Notes under the pieces: model-generated | The model's input: only the letters and a program-made list of their open reading frames with translations | What the model was told of the DNA's origin: nothing | Database searches by the model: none | Assembly: GCA_964035545.1 (NCBI GenBank) | Contig: OZ037773.1 | Coordinates: 7,840,751 to 7,900,750, forward strand | Direction of reading: 5' to 3' | Length of the DNA: 60,000 bases | Source: Bugula neritina | Lineage: Eukaryota > Bryozoa > Gymnolaemata > Cheilostomatida > Bugulidae | Shown here: piece by piece, positions 1 to 15,124 of the stretch | Layout of the letters: each line of letters begins with the position of its first letter | Numbering within the stretch: the stretch's first letter is position 1 | Position numbers and translations under genes: made by a program

Positions 1-161
1 AATTATTCTGTTTTATTGCTAAAATATTTTCATTCTGAAATTCCACACCTATGTGTCAACTTTATAGAATATTCCAGAACTCTGTCGTGTAGTGTGTCCT
101 TCACCCTGCATATTTTTCATTAATTCATATTACATATTGTATTCTGTATATTATATTTTAG

Positions 162-1746
162 GGGTGCTACCCTGGCCCACCCTCAACGGTCTGAATATAC
201 AGCCAAAGATCTCTTCCCCCAGAAAGCTGATGGTTAGCCCAAGGAAAGGCTACAGACTCGGCCCATCTCACAGTTGTGCGTCTGGGGCTACAGTCCCACT
301 TCACAATCCATGCACACAGGCTAAGAGAAAGCTCATAGACTCAGACTTCTCCCCATCAAAACGGTTGCGGGAATGTGCAGCTCACGCCCCTTCTTGCATT
401 CCCTCTGTGCAATTCTCTCCGTCTACTCTCTCTCCTATCAGGATCAACAACAGCAGTCTCACTATTGTCAACGTCACTCCAACCTCCTCCCCAGCTGTTG
501 CAAGTGAGTATAACTTGTAGACTGTATAACTTGTAGACTGTATAACTTGTAGACTGTATAACATGTAGACTGTGTAACTTGTAGACTGTATAACTTGTAG
601 ACTGTATAACATGTAGACTCTATAACTTGTAGACTGTATAACTTGTAGACTGTGTAACTTGTAGACTGTATAACTTGTAGACTGTATAACATGTAGACTC
701 TATAACTTGTAGACTGTATAACTTGTAGACTCTATAACTTGTAGACTGTATAACCTGTAGACTCTATAACTTGTAGACTGTATAACTTGTAGACTGTGTA
801 ACTTGTAGACTCTATAACATGTAGACTCTATAACTTGTAGACTGTATAACTTGTAGACTGTATAACTTGTAGACTGTGTAACTTGTAGACTGTGTAACTT
901 GTAGACTCTATAACTTGTAGACTCTATAACTTGTAGACTGTATAACTTGTAGACTGTGTAACTTGTAGACTGTGTAACATGTAGATTACATGTAGACTCT
1001 ATAACTTGTAGACTGTAAGAATCTGGACTTCTCATCTCCAACAGCTAATCTTCCCAACTCAGTTCTCGATGCTCAGACACCACGAAGACACGGCAAGGAA
1101 AATTCCTGTACTCCGAAACCTGTGGCACTTGATTGGCTGAGCCAGTTGAGTAAAGGTGAGTTATGATTGGTTGTTGAGTGAACGAGAGCTGTCATTGGCT
1201 GAGCCAGTTGGGTATAGAATTTGATTGGTTGCAAGTCGTGTGAATTGTGACTACATGCTATTTGGTTTTAGATAAAGTAGAGAAATTCAACAGCTCCTCA
1301 CCACAGCCCATTTCTTCTGCTGCTACTCCTTCACGAGCCAAGACTAAGGCGAGCGCAGCTAAAGTATGGAAATATACATCTCATCATTTTCATGATTTGT
1401 CTTTTCACCTATCGGAACACAGCTTCACTGTAGAAATTGTCTTCATTACAAGCCGACATGCTGTTTTTAAATTTTCATTTCCTTCCTACATAAAAGCAGT
1501 AAAATAAGCATATCATATATAAACATGTCCGCCTGGTAACCTTGGTAGCTACAAAGCTCTTATCAGTTCCTACTATTTGGACACTGTAATGTTCGGCTAC
1601 ACCCACCCCACCCGCATAATATCTAGTGTTTTATTTCGTAGACTCCGACCAATAAGAAGAAAGTATCACAGACACTGCTGAAATATTTCAGTCCTACAGC
1701 GCGTATGCCTTCTACCAGTGACTCTAAACACCCGACTAGTGACTAG
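162..1746 (+). CDS. C-terminal part of a nuclear SP/KR-rich protein with PIP-box-like end (CDT2/denticleless candidate)
   Basis: Four exons join in phase: 162-503, 1045-1155, 1272-1363 and 1642-1746 (stop TAG). The 5' part lies outside the window; the first exon follows a TTTTAG acceptor and enters with one base carried over. The protein part is rich in S/T-P and basic clusters (SPRKLMVSPRKGYRLGPS, KRKLIDSDFSPSKRLRE), then has RHGKENSCTPK, a DWLSQLSK segment and, near the end, VSQTLLKYFSP. SQTLLKYF fits a degenerate PCNA-interacting box (hydrophobic at position 4, Y-F at 7-8). The order of basic SP-rich tail, KEN/TPK, WL motif and terminal YF-type PIP box resembles the unstructured tail of CDT2/DTL, the CRL4 substrate receptor. 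No WD40 repeats are in view, so the identity is tentative; another PCNA-binding nuclear protein is possible. A poly(A) signal follows at 2107. Confidence 0.5.
504..1012. repeat. 16-bp minisatellite (TATAACTTGTAGACTG) in intron
   Basis: About 30 tandem copies of a 16-bp unit with single-base variants (TATAAC/TGTAAC, CTTG/CATG, ACTG/ACTC). The array starts directly at the splice donor of the exon ending at 503 and fills nearly the whole intron to about 30 bp before the next acceptor. Open frames through it are by-products of the repeat. Confidence 0.95.
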
Positions 1747-2106
1747 TGACTGGTAACTAGTGACTACTAACAACTAGTAATAAAATCAAATGTGTAATTC
1801 CTGCAGTTGATGAAAGAAAGTCTACAAGCTGTACCAGTATTCCCTCTTGACTGTGCAAACTTTATAGAGTACATGATATATATATGAAACTATTTTTATA
1901 TTGTTTGTCTGCATGTTACATACTTCTCCAATATACTGGATAGCCTTACCGTTTCTTCAATGATCATATTTTTGTTTAATGCGGTGGACTTTTTGACACT
2001 TACTCTGTGCATTGTAGACATTCACTTATTTTAGAGAAAATTCTATTTATTTTTGTAATGATCAGGTTTTATGTTTTCTGCAATATTGTGGCAAGTTTTA
2101 ACACGA

Positions 2107-2112
2107 AATAAA
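2107..2112 (+). terminator. Poly(A) signal AATAAA
   Basis: A canonical AATAAA lies about 360 bp after the stop codon at 1746 and is followed by a TG-rich stretch. It is the best candidate for the 3' end of the upstream gene. Confidence 0.5.
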
Positions 2113-2615
2113 ATATGTTGTGTTAATTTACATTTGGTGTATTTTCAAACGATTTAAGTTTCTGTTCATAACCAATAGGTAACACAACTCATAATATGAT
2201 ATATCAAGCGTATAGCAGTTTATCTAAAACTCTGTTAGTGCAGGATGAACATACTTTTAATTTTAGTTTAGATTTGAAACAGAGGCAACAATGTTAATCA
2301 ACTGGCAGTATTATTATTAGAAGTAAATGTGGCTGTATTTATTCTTCTTAAAACTGAATATTCCAAATTTTAGCCCTCCCATGATTCAGGTTATATATCT
2401 CGTACATATTCTTTATGTTTATATACATGTGCGCACATGTAGTGTTATATAGGTGTAATAATGTACATATAATATATACACATCACCATGTCTATGATAT
2501 ATATTATTTAGCATACATACTTTTAACCTACATATTAGAATTGTCTATTATTACAGTTGGAATTGCCTTATTTTACCCAGATTGATATATTAGATACATA
2601 TGTTATTATGTATAT

Positions 2616-5600
2616 GTGACCAGTCGCGACAAAACCGGGGATGTGGCGGCGTTTATAAAGTGTAGTAAATGAAGGTTTAATTTGGAAATACTTAAATTTG
2701 AAATTAATTTCCAATTTTTAGATTTTGAACTTTTCTAATACAAAAAAATCCAAGGATTTCAAAAATCATACTTTCGTAGGCATTTGATGATTCCTTCAGC
2801 TCTAAAATTGCATTTAAAGTTGGTAACTAAGGCTTTCAATTTTTTAAATGATGAAAAAATTGCGAAGTTATCAATTAAAGAAAGAAGACAATTTTAGTTA
2901 TTTTTATAGCGTGAGATCTTGCAAATTGTCTTTTTATCAAATAAATTTAGCTTACACCTCTTTCTTCGTATTGTCAGAAGCATCGTATTTAAGATCAAAG
3001 GCTAGTTTTAGTTTTTCATCGGGTTCCATCCGAAGTTAGCTTTTAAGTTACTGAGCTGTTTTGCCCTTTTGGTGATAAATGCTGAACTTAATCTTTATCT
3101 TTAGCGTTCAAGCTTGAAAATCACAACAATACTGGTAATTATACTCAAAACAATCATTTACGCTGCTAACTTAGAATTGTTGCCAAGATTATTTGTAGTT
3201 ATCAATTTATTAATATTTATACCATCACTAGGACTAGGAGTATGTCTTAGAGTTAGTCTATTCTATTCTATTTCTATACTAGTAACTATTTAAATGACTC
3301 TCACTATGACTCAAGTTTGAGGTACGGTTACTCATAATGATAATCATAATGAATATCATTCATGATTTACTGATACTGGTATTTGGTAGTAAAACCAAAT
3401 GTAGCTCATTAATATTAATAGTATAAGTAATTAATATATATAAATTCACTATTTGAGTCTGACTCTGAGTTTCGCCTTTGCTCTTAAAACTTGATACTCA
3501 TACTGATAGCTATAGTATTATATTTATTGATTTATTCTATAGTTGATTTTTCAATTTACATTGGACTTGCTCTTAGTAACTTTTAGCCTCTGTCTTAGAT
3601 TTTGTCAATACGGTTACTGATTACTATTACTATTAACATTAGGCATACTAGTCAAACTACCGGTTTCTTTTGTGATTTTTAAATTAGCTCAAAGTTTGAT
3701 TTAAAATATAATGATAAAATCTTTATCACATTATGCAGGCTTACAGTTACTGTCAAAACTCAATTGATAATTATATTTATATTGATAAAAGCATCACCTA
3801 TAACCAAATGGAAATGATAAATGTGACTAAATGTAAATGAGTATAATGATGGAATATTAATGCGAGTTCATGATGATTCTATAGTTGACTGACTTAGTTT
3901 TTCAGTAAGTTACTTTTAGTATTATTTAGTAAGTAGTAACACTAACTGAATGCATAAATAGTCTAAACTTTTTAATTTTATTATAAGATGAGCAAAAATT
4001 TATTCATATTTTAAAGTAATTTATTGAATTCAAATTGATTTTATAGTAAATGTCTTTAATAGATTCAATTGCACTTAGCTAGCTTTTTTACTCAATTAAA
4101 TGCCTGAGTGGTTAATAGTTATCGAAAGACATTGCTTCAAAATTGCCAATTGCAGATATGCTAGATATTCAAGTGTATAATGTGTAATTTTACTGATAAT
4201 ACTATGTTAATATAGAATAATCGGATATTCTGTACGTTTTAGAAAGTGGACTTGCGAGGGCATTAGAGTGAAGACTTATATCTACACAACTCTACTACCT
4301 ATCAATCTAATACTTCTAATGTAGACACACTGAATTTTGGCTTGCAAGGTTATGGCTTCTGCTTATTTCATTCATAAAAAGGTTTGCAGCCTTTTAATGA
4401 TGTGCTTGAAAATTATCAAGAATTTTTTTAATTTAAATTGTTCTGTTTAATTCAATAAATTTAAACGTTGATGAAATGCAGGATCACAATTAACTGCTGC
4501 CATAATAGTACCACAAGAGTGTTTAGCCAACTAAATTTTTATAATATAACTGGGTATAATTTCTAATCAAGCTACGGTTTCCTTTTTTTATCTAAAAAAA
4601 GTCAACATTGTACTTCCAGCTTTGGAATAGACAATAAGTGGGTAGATTGGCAGGATGGATGTCAAGTAGCAGCATCTATAATTGCTAGAAAATCAGCTGA
4701 TGATAGTGATGAAGCTTTTGCCACATACATGATGTTATGTGTCCATACTCCGTAAACTCATATTATGAAGACCAAGGAAGTAGAAAGATGAAAAGTGCCT
4801 TTTTTGCAAAAACCATAGAAGCGACCTTATTTTCTTTTCTTGATAAGAGTTAATTCAAGCATAATAGTTGTATCGAGGCTGGATTTTTTACTGCATTTAA
4901 TTGGTTTTTTAAAATAATGTATTTGATGTTTTAAATGTGAATATTAATGCCTAATAAAACTCAAAAGTTCTGTTAGCTGATTTTATGTTTATATTTTCAA
5001 CATCTCAGCCAAATCAATTGCTAAATTTAGTTGCCGTTAGAGATTATAAAGATATTTATGAATAAATCTCGCATGATCTCATAATAGTAAAATAATTTTC
5101 TCATAAGTGTTCTACTCATTAAGCAAAAATTATGAAACAGCACAGCTCAATAGCTGCAGTTTGATATATTACATAATATATTAGAGGAAAGGGAGATATT
5201 CAATGTATAAGAGGAAGCAGCTGCCATTTTGTTTTATAAGACTTCCTGCTGACTTGGATGCCTAATTTAAATATCTCAACACACAAACTTGCTAAAACAT
5301 TCTCTTCTTTGCTGGAATTGTTAAACCTTTCAACCATTGAACAAAGTAAAAAGCGAATTGACAAATAAATTAGACAAAAAGTTTGGCGGCCATATTTGAC
5401 CTAATTTTATGTTGAGACAGCATGAAATTTAGTTCAACAGAAAGCCCAAACTTTCACAATTATTTTGATACCAAATTTGTCACTATTCCTATTATACAAA
5501 GACCCGTTGCTAAGGCTTGTAAATTGTAAACAAACAATTCTCAACTTATTCTAGAGTTGCCAACTTTAAATGCGATTTTCTCGAAACAGTAAGTTAGAAA

Positions 5601-5767
5601 TTCTAAAAACGTTAAAGTTTTTAAATGCTGATATCTCGAGTTCTATTTATGCTAGAGACTTCAAATAAAGTGCAAAATGTTTGAAAAAGTCAGCTCTATC
5701 AATTCATAATAATAACTAAGTTTTCAACATTTTATATACATCCCTTGTTTTGTGGTGCCAGGTCACA
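2616..5767. mobile_element. TIR-bounded DNA element, about 3.15 kb
   Basis: The ends are inverted repeats. TGTGACCAGTCGCGACAAAA at 2616 pairs with the reverse complement of the sequence ending at 5767, with roughly 25 matches in the outer 32 bases. Homology resumes at similar depth on both sides: about 190 bp in, ATTTAAAGTTGG near 2815 faces its complement near 5565. The arms are therefore around 215 bp long and diverged. TATA flanks both ends (2612-2615 and 5768-5771), as expected for a target duplication. The interior is very AT-rich with no long open frame, so the element looks non-autonomous or decayed. The superfamily is not assignable by eye. Confidence 0.55.
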
Positions 5768-6008
5768 TATAATGCTAAGTGTTGTTCCATGCCACTACCC
5801 TTTATTATATATACTGTAGTTTGAATTATTTTGTGCCCAAAAAGAACGTAATTGTGATCTTTTTTAATAATATTTATTTTTAAATGCTAGATTTTATCAT
5901 TCTATGCCATCACAGTAGATGCCTTCTATTTGTCAGCATTCACTGCAGACTAAGCTAATAGGTCAGCGGACTTGATGTTGGTACGGTAATGAGATACTGG
6001 TGGGGTTA

Positions 6009-9409
<3,401 letters not shown>

Positions 9410-9861
9410 CTAAAACGACAAATTTCAAACTTTAGATCCAATGAAGCCTTTACAAATCTTCATGTTTGTTGTATGGCAGACAACTCCACATTATAAATTT
9501 TTGAAATTGTCAAATTAGATCATAGAACGCCTCAGGCTAAATTTTGGAAAAGAATGCATGCTTCTATACTGCCACGAAAGCATGTTTAAAATAATTTTGA
9601 CGCCAACTAAAAAAGTTCATTGTTTTTACACTTCACATTGCATTTTTTCGACAAGTTTATACAATATATGGCTTTGAAAACTGAGGCTTTTAATTTCTTG
9701 GCAAGGCAAGCTTCTTGTTCCCTGCATTAGTTTGGCCTCTTCTTGCAATAAGCTCAGATGATTACCTTGAAATGACAGCCTTAACAGACTCTACCACATC
9801 CACCCACAAGATGAAATGGATCAGAGTCTAAAATATAAGATATATAAAATACATATATATC

Positions 9862-10000
9862 TGTGTGAGTGTCTGTGTGAGTGTCTGTGTGAGTGTCTGT
9901 GTGTGTGCGTGCGTGCGTGTGTGTGTGCGTTCGTGCGTGTGTGCGTGTGTGAGTGTGTGTGCGTGCGTGTGTGTGTGTGTGTGTGCGTGTGTGTGTGAGT
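9862..10000. repeat. (TG)n-type compound microsatellite
   Basis: GTGAGTGTCT repeats (10 bp) pass into GTGTGTGCGTGCG runs. The open frames on both strands here (cysteine/valine-rich or histidine/threonine-rich) come from the repeat and are not genes. Confidence 0.95.
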
Positions 10001-10083
10001 ATTTAAATACTGCAAAAAGTGAAGTGTATATCATGGATTCTTTAACTAAACTGCGGCCCAGATAATACAAGAGATCTGCTTAC

Positions 10084-10169
10084 CATGGCAAATAGAAACA
10101 CTTTTATAATTGCAGTCATCTATCCTTGATGAGCTTTCTTCCCCTACATTATGAAGGATACTGTACTGT
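10084..10169 (-). CDS. Possible upstream exon of the NHL-type gene
   Basis: On the minus strand a TATTTCTAG acceptor is followed by one completing base and 28 open codons including ILHNVGEESSSRIDDCNYKS, then a good donor (CATG|GTAAGC). The position is 5' of the NHL exon on the same strand. It leaves phase 1, while the NHL exon appears to start in phase 2, so at least one more exon or a different acceptor would be needed. Supported only by splice signals and an open frame. Confidence 0.3.
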
Positions 10170-10179
10170 CTAGAAATAT

Positions 10180-11390
10180 GACTGAGAGATGAGCATAAGC
10201 GAAAATTTCAGCGCAACTCTATTTCAAAGCATATCATGTTGAAAATTGTGCAGACTTATTATCATCTAACATAAATGCTAATATGTAAATGAGTACGTTA
10301 AGTCACAAACTGCTATAATACTATTGTTAAGTGTTACTCCAAATACATATGGTCCTAGTTTAGCTAGTTGAAAATGTAGGCAGCACTGCGAGCTTAACTT
10401 TTTATTTGTATAATAAATTTAAAACTGGAAATATTCGACATTTATCACAGATATTGACATTGTTTTAAGCCATTCACAGTTAGTTTAAGGTCATTACTTT
10501 CCAGATTCAAGCACTGCTTTATGTTATATATAAACGGTTTCCAGGGGATAGCTCGAACAGTTTTTGTCTCACATTAACAAATTTTACATGAAAAGATAGC
10601 TCTTGCATTCCTCTTTCATATACTTTTTTAATTTTTCAATAAAAAATTTTCTGAGAAAGTTGTTGCATAATAAGTAAAATTTTATACCCTCCATGTTCCA
10701 CTGCTGTAGCACAGGGGATTCATTTTATAAAGTCTAAAAGTTAAACTTGACATTCCTTGATATGTTTTCTCTAATATACTTTCTTTGTTTTTTGAAATTC
10801 TGTTTATGCTCTTCACAATTTGGTAAAAACATACACCATTTTGCAAGTTTCACTGCAATTTTCTAAATTCTTCATATGGTGGTTCTAGCTACGCTCCTGT
10901 GACTAATTATAACATTCCTAGTACGTTTGCCGCTCTGCGCTATCACAATAACATATAGTACCCTCTCGCACAAATTGGCAATCTATTGGATTTCTGCCAA
11001 GATAATGTTCCCTGTTTTACATTAGCACTTAGCTGAATCATCTCACTATGTTACAATAATATATTGAAAATGCCTTAGCACAACATAATTCTTTGTTTGG
11101 CAGAGTTAATTTCAGCTAAATCACTTCACTTTGCAGTCTTGTCAGTAAAGGTCTGTCTATAGCACAGCAGGTGTACTTTCAGTTTCTCTAATTCACATAT
11201 GATTATTTTAAGTACATTGTATTCTATAAGATCAATTTAAGGTTTAGTCCAGCGTTCAGTATCTAATTATTATGCATGTATGTTGTCTTACTGTTGAACA
11301 AAAGTTAAAAAAAAAACTTTACACTTATAGCCATATTTATTATACATGCGTAGGATTTGCATAAATTGACAAAAAAAATTGCAACAAAAC
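10180..11390. other. AT-rich stretch without recognisable features
   Basis: No open frame with protein-like composition, no repeat array and no clear splice pair was seen on either strand. Confidence 0.6.
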
Positions 11391-11455
11391 AGGGTTAAAC
11401 CACGACCAACCAACTCGTCGCTGACGCCTCTAACCGCTGGACCACGCAGTCATCG
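11391..11455 (-). repeat. tRNA-like / SINE-head sequence
   Basis: On the minus strand TGGTCCAGCGGTTAGAGG matches the A-box consensus of RNA polymerase III internal promoters (TRGYNNARNNG). About 35 bp on, GGTTTAACC resembles a B box with one mismatch. No convincing cloverleaf can be folded, so a tRNA-derived SINE head or tRNA pseudogene is more likely than a working tRNA. Confidence 0.45.
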
Positions 11456-12200
11456 TTAATGAGACGCGCACTATATGAGTTACTATCATTACATAAATAT
11501 TTCGCGCGCAAACGGGTTATAATTATTAGGCTGTCAATTCATGTTGATAGCAGTCAACTGTTGCAATAGTCTCGGGTTACTAGCAAAGCTAATGGTTTTG
11601 AACAAATAACCCAAAAGTTTAAAAATAAGTAGCTTGCGTATTACTAGCTACAAAAACAGGTCTGAAATAGACTGGTGAAGCAAGCTCTTATTGTAGAGTT
11701 TGCAGATGTGCTCTAAAATAAAACTTAAACTGTATGCTATTACATAAGTATTTGTATGCGAGAGATAAATGGACATTACTGAGTTTCTGGAAAACAACAT
11801 ACTTGAAGTTAACTTTGACAATGGTGTGTTATTTTCATCATAGCTAGCCTATAGCATAAATCTCTAATCATATGAATCTTTATGAAGCCCACAGCTCATG
11901 TAAGGGTGGCAATGTAATTTGAAATGAACAGTTATGTTGCTGCATTGTGTCTTAGGTATATTAGAGAGCAGAATTTGGTTTTAATAGCCTACCCCAACGG
12001 CATTCTACAATGCAGCTTATATGCTGGCAGTTGTAATAAGTACTGCCAATAGCAAGGTTACTATCACTGCTAGCTCTGTGCAGTATGTAACCTCTTGAAT
12101 AATTGCGCCAATTTTAAACTCTTGGAAGTTGGCCAAGTTATCATATCGCAGCCAGCCACCGGAGACAAAGCATCAGAGCTATTCATATAATATTATACTG

Positions 12201-12282
12201 ACGCACTTGGTAGCAGAGTGGCTAATCTAATATAGTTCATAGTTCAACACCCTTTACTTTGGGAATACAGCCTCTTTTTTTA
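12201..12282 (+). repeat. tRNA-like / SINE-head sequence with T-run
   Basis: TAGCAGAGTGG (12211) matches the A-box consensus and AGTTCAACACC (12241) matches a B box. A run of eight T follows near 12274, a possible Pol III stop. The anticodon and acceptor stems do not form well, so this is called tRNA-derived rather than a tRNA gene. Confidence 0.4.
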
Positions 12283-15041
12283 GGTTTATCTTACAAAGCA
12301 TGAAAATATCTAAACTGATATTCTGATAATTTAGAGGTACATTTTGAAAACTAGGTTAATTGCACTTGTTTGCACAACAACAATAATAAAATAGATATTA
12401 TGCAGTATAATAAAAACACACATAATACTATATAATATATTATAATGATAATAATATAATATTATAAGTACCATTACTGCATTTTATAAATCACATGGTT
12501 GCCAAAAAAATGTATCACAAATTTTGTAATTATACATCAAAAATAGAACTAGCTAGGCAGCAGGTTAGAATAGAGTAAATTTTTAAAACATGAAATCATG
12601 ATTTGACTATTGTTTTATTTAGGCCAACCAACCTAGGAATACAAGATTGGGTTTTAGCTGACAGTTTATAACATTTAGCTTTTGAGCCAGCAGCACTGGC
12701 ACTTGTGAAGTATAGGCAAAGTTAGTGAAGCGAGACTAACAAGCACTCAAATACAAGGCATATTGAGACACAATAACAAGTCAGGAGCGTATAAATTGAA
12801 AAGAATGTGGAAGGGGGACTATGTTTTTCAACAAGCTATAACTTAAACATGAATTGGCTTTTGAAAAAAATAAAAAAGTATATTGGAGAACATAAATTTC
12901 TTTATCTTTTCATATTTTTTTTGTTCCTGTGACATTCAACCTGTTCGAGCTATCAGTGGAACATTGTTCATATAGAACATAAAGCACCTGGCAAAGAGCC
13001 AGAAAATGAAAAGTATGACCTTAAACCAACTGTGTTAGGCTACATAAGAGCACGGAGAAGTGAATTTAGGTTTTTCAACTTAGAGGCATGGCTAGTGAAG
13101 TGTCACAAAGAGCAGATCTCATTGAGTTATTGCAGCAACTAGTCAGTAGCATATGAGGTGAAGGTCACCTTATCATGTCTAGAACAAGTTACTACTGACG
13201 ATCCTGAAGTTGTCTTTCCTGGAACAGTATTCATGATCTTCGAATTTCTAATACATAACAAACTACAAACTAACATACAAATTAAGAAACGTACAGATCA
13301 ACAGATTTTGGAATTTTGGTTTGATTTTTTATATATCTACAGATAGAAACAAGTTATTATTTACAGTTGATTACATTTATTATGCAAATTATAGGTTGCA
13401 ATTAATGTGTTCAACTCATTTTACATATCAATAATCCATGTGAAATGGTGGTTCTCAAGCAATAATTTGTTTACACCTTCTCCAGGTTGGAGCATTGTAT
13501 CGGTTTGTGCTAGTGTGTGGTTGAATGATATACTTTAACTACTAGCCAACTTGGCAACAGGTTTTCAAGTTTATTTACTCTCAAATCGTACCGTAGAAAA
13601 ATGGGAAAAAATAGAAATTGTATCAGTAAGTAGTAACAATATAAATCAAAAGTCAGAGAAACACCATGAACATCACAGAACCAAACAAATTGACATAATC
13701 TATTATAATTCTAATAAAACTTACAATATTGATGCATAGATAAACTTCTTAGCCATCACAATGCCAAAACCGATAGTCTATTCTCACAAAGAGTGTAAAT
13801 ATTGGAGTCTAACTGTGTGCTAGTATAATGCTAAAAATGCTCCTCTCTGGCGGTTTGTTTATGACACACTGACTCATGCAGTACAGTGAATTATAGCACT
13901 AGCCCTGCCAGCTAATAATAGCTTTGGTGAAAGCTTTAAAGCCTGAAAGCTTTAATGATTGGCGGCCTGCCAATACAAGCATCAAATGAAACCTTTCATA
14001 GTTCAATAGAAATTCTTTGCATGCTCTGTAGTTGCAAAACATAATTACAACTTTTGAGTATTAGCTGAACGTTTTATGCCATGCTTCCAAGAATATAAGA
14101 GTGGACAACTCTAGTAAAAATTCCCAAAAATAAGCTTTCTTCGACTACTCTCAGTAGGTAAACATGGTCCTTTAGGGTAAACTGTAAGTTGGTTATCAAA
14201 TTACTAAATGGTATCGATATATTAGAACCCTGGTGATGGACTAGATGCTCTATTTTCAGAGTTAGAAAAAAAAGAGTAAAAGGATAAATAAAAATGTTTT
14301 TATTTCATAAAATAGTGTATTTTATTTGGTAAATTATAGAATAACACCCAATAAGCACATAATGACAAAAATAACTATTGTGTAAATCATAAGCTAACTA
14401 GAATTAATAATGATAATAGAATATCAATATTGAAAAAAAATTTTTAATCTCAGAGCAACTAGGTTCTCCCGCAACACCAACTTAGGAATAGATAAGGAAG
14501 CCTTACTATGTGTGTGTATAAAGCTATGTCAAGGTCATGATAGAAACAAGAAATTTGTATTTCGAATACTTTAAGCCTAAAAAAGTAATTCACATTTTCA
14601 CTCAATATACTAATGTTCTACAAATTCTGTAATTTTACAAAATCTTCGCAACTAAATTGATGGTTTAGTAACCAGGAAAGTACAGGAGAATGGTGTGATA
14701 ACTCCCTTGTGTAGTTTGTGTTGTGTAAGAAAGATGATATAATATTATGTTTTCGTTCAAATGGTGAAGACTGCAGTAAAAGGAAATATCCGTGATAGAA
14801 AAAATACAAAAAAAACAATAAATATGATAATAATATAAAACAATACCATAGACGAGTTTCAGCTACTATACATAAGTTGACCGCAAAGCATTGACTGACT
14901 GGAAAGCATCATAAGATATCAATTGAATAAATGCCACAAAACCTTAGAATATTAACTAACTGATTAAATAAACGACTATCCTCCCTCCATCAAGTTGTAC
15001 ATAATAAATCATCGACAAAATAGTAGCTGAATGTCAACTTA
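12283..15041. other. AT-rich intergenic DNA without recognisable genes
   Basis: Only short open frames with no family resemblance were found. AATAAA on the minus strand near 14300 could end a minus-strand transcript running through 15042-15124. Confidence 0.5.
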
Positions 15042-15124
15042 AATCACTAAACTCTAGCTCCACACCATCTGCATCAATAACTTCTTCATTTTCTTTGTGA
15101 CCAGTGGAGCTTAAAGGAACGTCT
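15042..15124 (-). CDS. Candidate alternative terminal exon of the PIP5K gene
   Basis: After a TGTATTTTAG acceptor, two completing bases are followed by codons for VPLSSTGHKENEEVIDADGV, ELEFSDLS and a stop. The acidic, protein-like composition stands out from the surrounding AT-rich DNA. It needs an upstream exon ending in phase 1. The PIP5K exon 17424-17508 does so, so splicing past the last two modelled exons would give an alternative C-terminus. It could instead be the end of another gene. Confidence 0.35.

Noticed and set aside
382-1041. Minus-strand frames of YSLQVIQST type
   Set aside because: Products of the 16-bp minisatellite; the + strand exons on either side define the gene.
9816-10070. 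Cys/Val-rich and His/Thr-rich frames
   Set aside because: Artefacts of the TG microsatellite.
13093-13158. Short 22-codon frame MASEVSQRADLIELLQQLVS
   Set aside because: Composition is attractive but there are no splice sites or flanking coding sequence to support it.
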